Below are positions 6,904-9,616 of a DNA stretch of 9,616 bases, piece by piece. How positions within the stretch are numbered: position 1 is the stretch's first letter; every line of letters begins with the position of its first letter. The translations under genes were made by a program, and so were the position numbers. Origin of the DNA: Cyanobacteria bacterium UBA3803 (GTDB lineage: Bacteria; Cyanobacteriota; Vampirovibrionia; Gastranaerophilales; Gastranaerophilaceae); NCBI GenBank assembly GCA_002369055.1, contig DFEL01000026.1:1-9616 (forward strand), in the 5' to 3' direction. The notes beneath the pieces were generated by a model. The model was not told where the DNA came from and did no database searches. It was given only the letters and a program-made list of their open reading frames with translations.

Positions 6904-8359
6904 GATATTCCTGTTCGGCATTAATATTCCACAAAACATCTTTTGTAACTTTGCCTAAAATAACATTAACTGCTTCCATACCCGTTAGCATGGAATGATC
7001 CATATTGTTATATCTGTGCTGACCATTTCTGCCTATACAATATAAATTTTCAAACTTATCTAAATATTCACGAATTTTATCAAAATCTATGTAACTGTCA
7101 AAATACGCAGGATATGCCTTTTGAACCCTTAAACGAGTTGAATTTATAACGTCTTCTTTTTTTATTATTCCAAGTTTCGCTGTTTCATCAACTGCCATTT
7201 TTATAAAATCTTCGTCAGACATATTCCAATATTCGTCGCCCTCATTACAGAAATATTCTAAACTTATAAATATTTTGTCTTTATCTTTAACCAAATATGG
7301 CGACCAATTATTCATAATTTGCATTCTGCCCAACTTAACATCAGGTTCTTGAATATAAATCCAGCAATCGTGTGTTAATTTGCCATTTTCTTTTAAGCTT
7401 AGGTCATTCAAATATAAACCAACCAGCATATAATCACGATATGGTAAATCGGAAGCAATTTTAACCATATCATCATTTTTATTAGTCATACAACAAACTA
7501 AATCTTTTATAGGCATTGATGATAAGAAATAATCAGCATCAATATATTTTTCTTCACCATTTTCTATAATTTTGACAGAATAAATTTTGTTATCATCATT
7601 ACAAATACCTACAACTTCAGAATTATAATGAATTTCACCGCCAAGTTCAACTATTTTACACGCCATTAAATTCCATAATTGTCCACATCCGTATTTTGGA
7701 TATGAAAACTCTTCAATTAAAGTTGTTTCCTTCTTTTTTGTTAAATGTAGTGCATTTAACACCGCTTTCACAAGAGATAGCCCCTTAATTCTTTGCTCTC
7801 CCCACTCTTTTGAAATATTACGAGGATGACGTCCCCAAACTTTTTCGGTGTAACTTTCAAAAAACATACTATAAAGAACTTTACCGAAACGGTTAATCAT
7901 AAAATCTTCAAGATTATTTTCTTTCCTCTTAAAAATTGCCGATTTTAAATAGCTAAATCCTGCAATAATTGTCCGTTTTAATCCCATATTTTTAAAAGTT
8001 TTTAGCGACATACTTATAGGATATGCAAACAATTTTCTCAAATAAAAAATTTCAGAAAATCTTTTGCGTCTAAGCATAACAATATCCTGCTCATCAGGAT
8101 TAATATTGTTTTTAATTTCATCAGGCAAAAAATATTCCCACAAATCAACTATTTGCTGATTTTTAGAGAACATTCTGTGTCCACCTATATCAATACCATT
8201 ACCGTCAAAAAATACTGTTTTTGAAATACCGCCGACAGAATCTGATTTTTCAACTAAAATCGGTTTGATATCATTCGTTTCAGTTAAAAAAGCATACGCC
8301 GCAGCAAGTCCGGCAGGCCCTGCCCCAATTATTACAGCTGTTTTATCTCTTGTTTGCAT
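6890..8359 (-). CDS. FAD-dependent oxidoreductase, amine oxidase / UDP-galactopyranose mutase-like (PRK07208-type)
   Basis: This 489-residue protein opens with a Rossmann FAD-binding motif: GAGPAG (12-17), the ribose-binding acid E37 in LVEKSD, then VGG (42-44) and DIGGHR (57-62). The C-terminal FAD-contact segment is around 438-468 (NLYCIGRNGQHRYNN...). This is the layout of NAD(P)/FAD proteins of the protoporphyrinogen oxidase-like/UDP-galactopyranose mutase-like group, and the DGNGIDIGGHR stretch fits the PRK07208-type subset usually found near polysaccharide genes. It is probably cytosolic or membrane-associated and may isomerise or oxidise a sugar nucleotide or lipid-linked sugar; the reaction is not determined. 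A role as a heme enzyme is less likely because no heme genes are nearby. The ATG is the only usable start: an in-frame TAA lies five codons upstream and the Rossmann motif needs this start. It has no SD but a perfect TATAAT 6 bases upstream. It overlaps the next gene by 14 bases. Confidence 0.8.
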   Translation of the reverse strand: MQTRDKTAVIIGAGPAGLAAAYAFLTETNDIKPILVEKSDSVGGISKTVFFDGNGIDIGGHRMFSKNQQIVDLWEYFLPDEIKNNINPDEQDIVMLRRKRFSEIFYLRKLFAYPISMSLKTFKNMGLKRTIIAGFSYLKSAIFKRKENNLEDFMINRFGKVLYSMFFESYTEKVWGRHPRNISKEWGEQRIKGLSLVKAVLNALHLTKKKETTLIEEFSYPKYGCGQLWNLMACKIVELGGEIHYNSEVVGICNDDNKIYSVKIIENGEEKYIDADYFLSSMPIKDLVCCMTNKNDDMVKIASDLPYRDYMLVGLYLNDLSLKENGKLTHDCWIYIQEPDVKLGRMQIMNNWSPYLVKDKDKIFISLEYFCNEGDEYWNMSDEDFIKMAVDETAKLGIIKKEDVINSTRLRVQKAYPAYFDSYIDFDKIREYLDKFENLYCIGRNGQHRYNNMDHSMLTGMEAVNVILGKVTKDVLWNINAEQEYHESK

Positions 8360-8365
8360 AAAATA

Positions 8366-8371
8366 ATTATA
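8366..8371 (-). promoter_or_regulatory. -10 box (TATAAT) placed for a leaderless transcript of the oxidoreductase gene
   Basis: On the minus strand TATAAT is followed by TATTTT and then the ATG at 8359, so the predicted transcription start coincides with the start codon. The 29-base gap after the pilin stop has no SD-like sequence. The nearest -35-like hexamer, TTGCAA (8398-8393), is 21 bases away, too far for a standard promoter. Co-transcription from the pilin promoter is also possible, since no terminator lies between the two genes. Confidence 0.5.
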
Positions 8372-8388
8372 TTACAAAAATATATACT

Positions 8389-9159
8389 CTACTTGCAACT
8401 TGTATTTGTCCAACTTAATGTTACATTACTATTTTTGCATTTACCATTACTATCGGCCTTCAAATAATCCATATTGCCGTTTTCGATTACCCAGCCGGTA
8501 CATCCTGCCCAACGGTCTTTAAAACAACCATTAATCAGATTACCTTGTGTCCAAGCATCACTCTGCCCACCTCTTGGCAGAATTCCATTTCTCTTGGATA
8601 TTATAAATGTAAATCTGTCAATACCATTGGCATTTGAACCTTTGTTTGGACCATCAATATCGACAGGGATAGAACCGCAAACAACATCATTTATCGGAGT
8701 CAATTCTTCTGTACCGGTACAGTTAAAATCACCCCAAACAACAAAAGTAGAACCATCGGCAGTTATAAAAGATGGCAAAGATAAATTATCATTTCTTGGC
8801 CAACATGTCGTGTTTTGAGGCGGACAGTACTTTGTATTTTTCATAAAATCACGCATTCGGTCTGAAAAAGTTACTGAGTGATCTGCACCTTTCGGCCACT
8901 TTTGAATAGGTCCATAAACTGCAATTGCTTGACCATAAACATTATTTAAGTCTGAATATAGTTTTTGCAATTTTACAACAGTTTCTTTATTTCCTGTCGA
9001 TTGATTAAGATTTGGCAGCGTCAAAGCTGCAATAACACCAATTATACCAATTACAGCCAAAGTTTCAGCCAATGTAAATGCAAATATATTTTTCGTACAT
9101 TGCTTTTTATTGGTTCTTGATAAGTATTTATTCCAAAATATTGTAAACAGTCTATTCAT
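8389..9159 (-). CDS. Type IV pilin-like / pseudopilin-like protein with prepilin leader
   Basis: This 256-residue protein has a class III (prepilin) signal. A basic leader of 27 residues is followed by A-FTLAETLAVIGIIGVIAALTLPNL, with predicted cleavage after A27 and the usual Glu at position 5 of the mature protein (E32). The hydrophobic helix (28-50) is the membrane anchor and assembly stalk. The rest is a globular head with eight cysteines (112, 119, 147, 161, 212, 220, 241, 255), an even number that would allow four disulfides. The acidic loop VDIDGPN (166-172) with D181 resembles metal-binding loops of pseudopilins. It would be cleaved by a prepilin peptidase and exposed outside the membrane; no other pilus gene is in the window. 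A strong SD (AAAGGAG) and a promoter precede it. The leader is longer than typical and has its own hydrophobic patch (LFTIFW). Major pilin, minor pilin or secretion pseudopilin cannot be distinguished. Confidence 0.87.
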   Translation of the reverse strand: MNRLFTIFWNKYLSRTNKKQCTKNIFAFTLAETLAVIGIIGVIAALTLPNLNQSTGNKETVVKLQKLYSDLNNVYGQAIAVYGPIQKWPKGADHSVTFSDRMRDFMKNTKYCPPQNTTCWPRNDNLSLPSFITADGSTFVVWGDFNCTGTEELTPINDVVCGSIPVDIDGPNKGSNANGIDRFTFIISKRNGILPRGGQSDAWTQGNLINGCFKDRWAGCTGWVIENGNMDYLKADSNGKCKNSNVTLSWTNTSCK

Positions 9160-9168
9160 AATAAATTA

Positions 9169-9175
9169 CTCCTTT
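9169..9175 (-). promoter_or_regulatory. Shine-Dalgarno site of the pilin-like gene
   Basis: AAAGGAG, 9 bases before the ATG at 9159, is the strongest ribosome binding site in the window. It shows that the host does use SD-led initiation, which makes the SD-less genes at 8359 and 2972 stand out. Confidence 0.85.
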
Positions 9176-9180
9176 CTATT

Positions 9181-9208
9181 ATCTTAGCAAATTTTTAATA
9201 AAATGCAA
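9181..9208 (-). promoter_or_regulatory. Candidate sigma-70 promoter of the pilin-like gene
   Basis: On the minus strand, TTGCAT (9208-9203) and TAAGAT (9186-9181) are separated by 16 bases, with TGC directly before the -10, an extended -10 element. GATAAT (9183-9178) is an overlapping alternative. Transcription would begin near 9174, giving a very short leader that consists mostly of the SD and its spacer. Confidence 0.6.
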
Positions 9209-9221
9209 ATAACACATTAAC

Positions 9222-9239
9222 AACAAATAAACATTTGTT
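9222..9239. repeat. Short perfect inverted repeat upstream of the pilin promoter
   Basis: AACAAAT (9222-9228) and ATTTGTT (9233-9239) flank a 4-base spacer. It lies 13 bases upstream of the candidate -35 box, a position where an activator or repressor could bind. The sequence ACATTTGTTA (9231-9240) is also the exact reverse complement of TAACAAATGT (9253-9262) inside the neighbouring terminator, so alternative pairings exist. Confidence 0.35.
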
Positions 9240-9270
9240 AAAAAATAAGCGGTAACAAATGTTACCGCTT
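9240..9270 (-). terminator. Intrinsic terminator of the gene at the right edge
   Basis: A perfect 10-bp stem, AAGCGGTAAC (9247-9256) with GTTACCGCTT (9261-9270), has a 4-base loop. On the minus strand it is followed by A and six T (9245-9240). It starts 40 bases after the stop codon at 9311 and has a G-C-rich core, as expected for a Rho-independent terminator. It separates the right-edge gene from the pilin promoter. Confidence 0.88.
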
Positions 9271-9310
9271 TATTTAGTTCACTTTATTTTCCTTATTTTC
9301 TTCTCTGAAA

Positions 9311-9616
9311 TTATGCTGCAACTTCAAAGTGTCTTTTTCCGCCTTTGTTAGGTCTGTGTTTGCCACCTGCTTTACCTGTTTGTTGGTGGTTGTCGTGATG
9401 ACCTTGAGTTTTGTTACCTCTACCTGTTTCTTTTGTTGTATTAGTTGCAGGTTGATTTTTTCTGATTTCCTTAACTACGTCTTTAATAATTTCAGATGTT
9501 GTTCTGCCTTGTTCACCTTCGCCTGCTAATGCAATTTCAATTTTTTTGCACATGCCTGCACGTTTTTCAGCAGGAATATTGTTATCTTTCATTATTTCGT
9601 AGTTTTTAGTTAAATC
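9311..9616 (-). CDS. Uncharacterised protein, C-terminal part, sharing the DHH protein's C-terminal module (gene runs off the right edge)
   Basis: The frame is open from the stop at 9311 to the window edge, 102 codons. The first in-frame ATG is at 9592, but the eight codons upstream (DLTKNYEI) have no stop and no SD is apparent before that ATG, so the true start probably lies outside the window. Counting from M at 9592, residues 10-48 (9449-9565) contain KKIEI, GRT, IKDV and R..QP in the same order and spacing as residues 740-778 of the DHH phosphoesterase: 20 identities in about 37 aligned positions with one gap. The last 40 residues are rich in Gly, Lys, His, Asn and Gln (for example QGHHDNHQQ), probably disordered and basic, able to bind nucleic acid or metal. 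I do not recognise the family. It could be the end of a second DHH-type protein or of an unrelated protein carrying the same module. A strong terminator follows. Confidence 0.6.
   Translation of the reverse strand, partial: DLTKNYEIMKDNNIPAEKRAGMCKKIEIALAGEGEQGRTTSEIIKDVVKEIRKNQPATNTTKETGRGNKTQGHHDNHQQTGKAGGKHRPNKGGKRHFEVAA

Noticed and set aside
6904..6939. Extra 12 codons (MFCGILMPNRNI) at the start of the first GT-C protein
   Set aside because: They overlap the conserved end of the oxidoreductase in another frame, and the SD and paralogue alignment both favour the ATG at 6903.
8474..8818. Plus-strand frame of 114 codons
   Set aside because: It is antisense to the pilin-like gene, whose prepilin motif, promoter and SD are clear.
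9329..9529. Plus-strand frame of 66 codons rich in Cys, Phe and Val
   Set aside because: It is antisense to the right-edge gene; the composition is the complement of His/Lys/Thr-rich coding sequence.
1..9616. Search for tRNA, rRNA, CRISPR array, insertion sequence, phage or toxin-antitoxin genes
   Set aside because: No cloverleaf-like or rRNA segment, no regularly spaced repeats, no transposase or integrase motifs, and no small paired genes were seen by eye.

Overview
The window is AT-rich bacterial DNA, and every gene I can support is on the minus strand, so transcription runs from high to low coordinates. The best guess for the source is a non-photosynthetic gut relative of Cyanobacteria (Melainabacteria/Vampirovibrionia, order Gastranaerophilales). 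Three things point there: a type IV pilin-like protein with a long leader ending in AFTLAE, a large DHH phosphoesterase whose N-terminus reads MKINPISSNVVSFQA, and flagellar genes in a low-GC genome. This rests on remembered family traits; no search was run.

Layout in transcription order. At the right edge (9616 to 9311) is the 3' part of a gene whose start lies outside the window; its protein ends in a His/Gly/Lys-rich tail, and a strong terminator follows (9270 to 9240). Next come a promoter and Shine-Dalgarno (SD) site for a cysteine-rich type IV pilin-like protein (9159 to 8389), then an FAD-dependent oxidoreductase of the amine-oxidase/UDP-galactopyranose-mutase-like class (8359 to 6890). 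Overlapping it by 14 bases is a membrane GT-C-type glycosyltransferase (6903 to 5509). After 98 bases comes a 788-residue DHH/DHHA1 phosphoesterase (5410 to 3044), closed by a 15-bp terminator hairpin. A second GT-C protein, clearly a paralogue of the first, follows (2972 to 1575). A 153-base gap then leads to fliJ (1421 to 969) and a probable fliK N-terminal part (961 to the left edge).

The oxidoreductase and the first GT-C protein look like one translationally coupled unit, probably acting on a lipid-linked or nucleotide sugar and moving it to an acceptor across the membrane. Pilin and flagellar genes nearby make an extracellular appendage or envelope glycan a reasonable but unproven target. 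The DHH protein belongs to the NrnA/GdpP-like phosphoesterases that degrade short RNA, pAp or cyclic dinucleotides. It has all core motifs plus a long N-terminal extension and a C-terminal module.

Two observations stand out. First, the oxidoreductase and the second GT-C gene have no SD, and each has a perfect TATAAT exactly 6 bases before its ATG, which is the geometry of leaderless mRNAs; the other genes with visible starts have SD-like sites. Second, the C-terminal module of the DHH protein (KKIEI...GRT...IKDV..E.R..QP) recurs in the otherwise unlike protein at the right edge, which suggests an undescribed shared C-terminal domain. No tRNA, rRNA, CRISPR array, insertion sequence or phage gene was seen, and no non-coding gap exceeds 300 bases.
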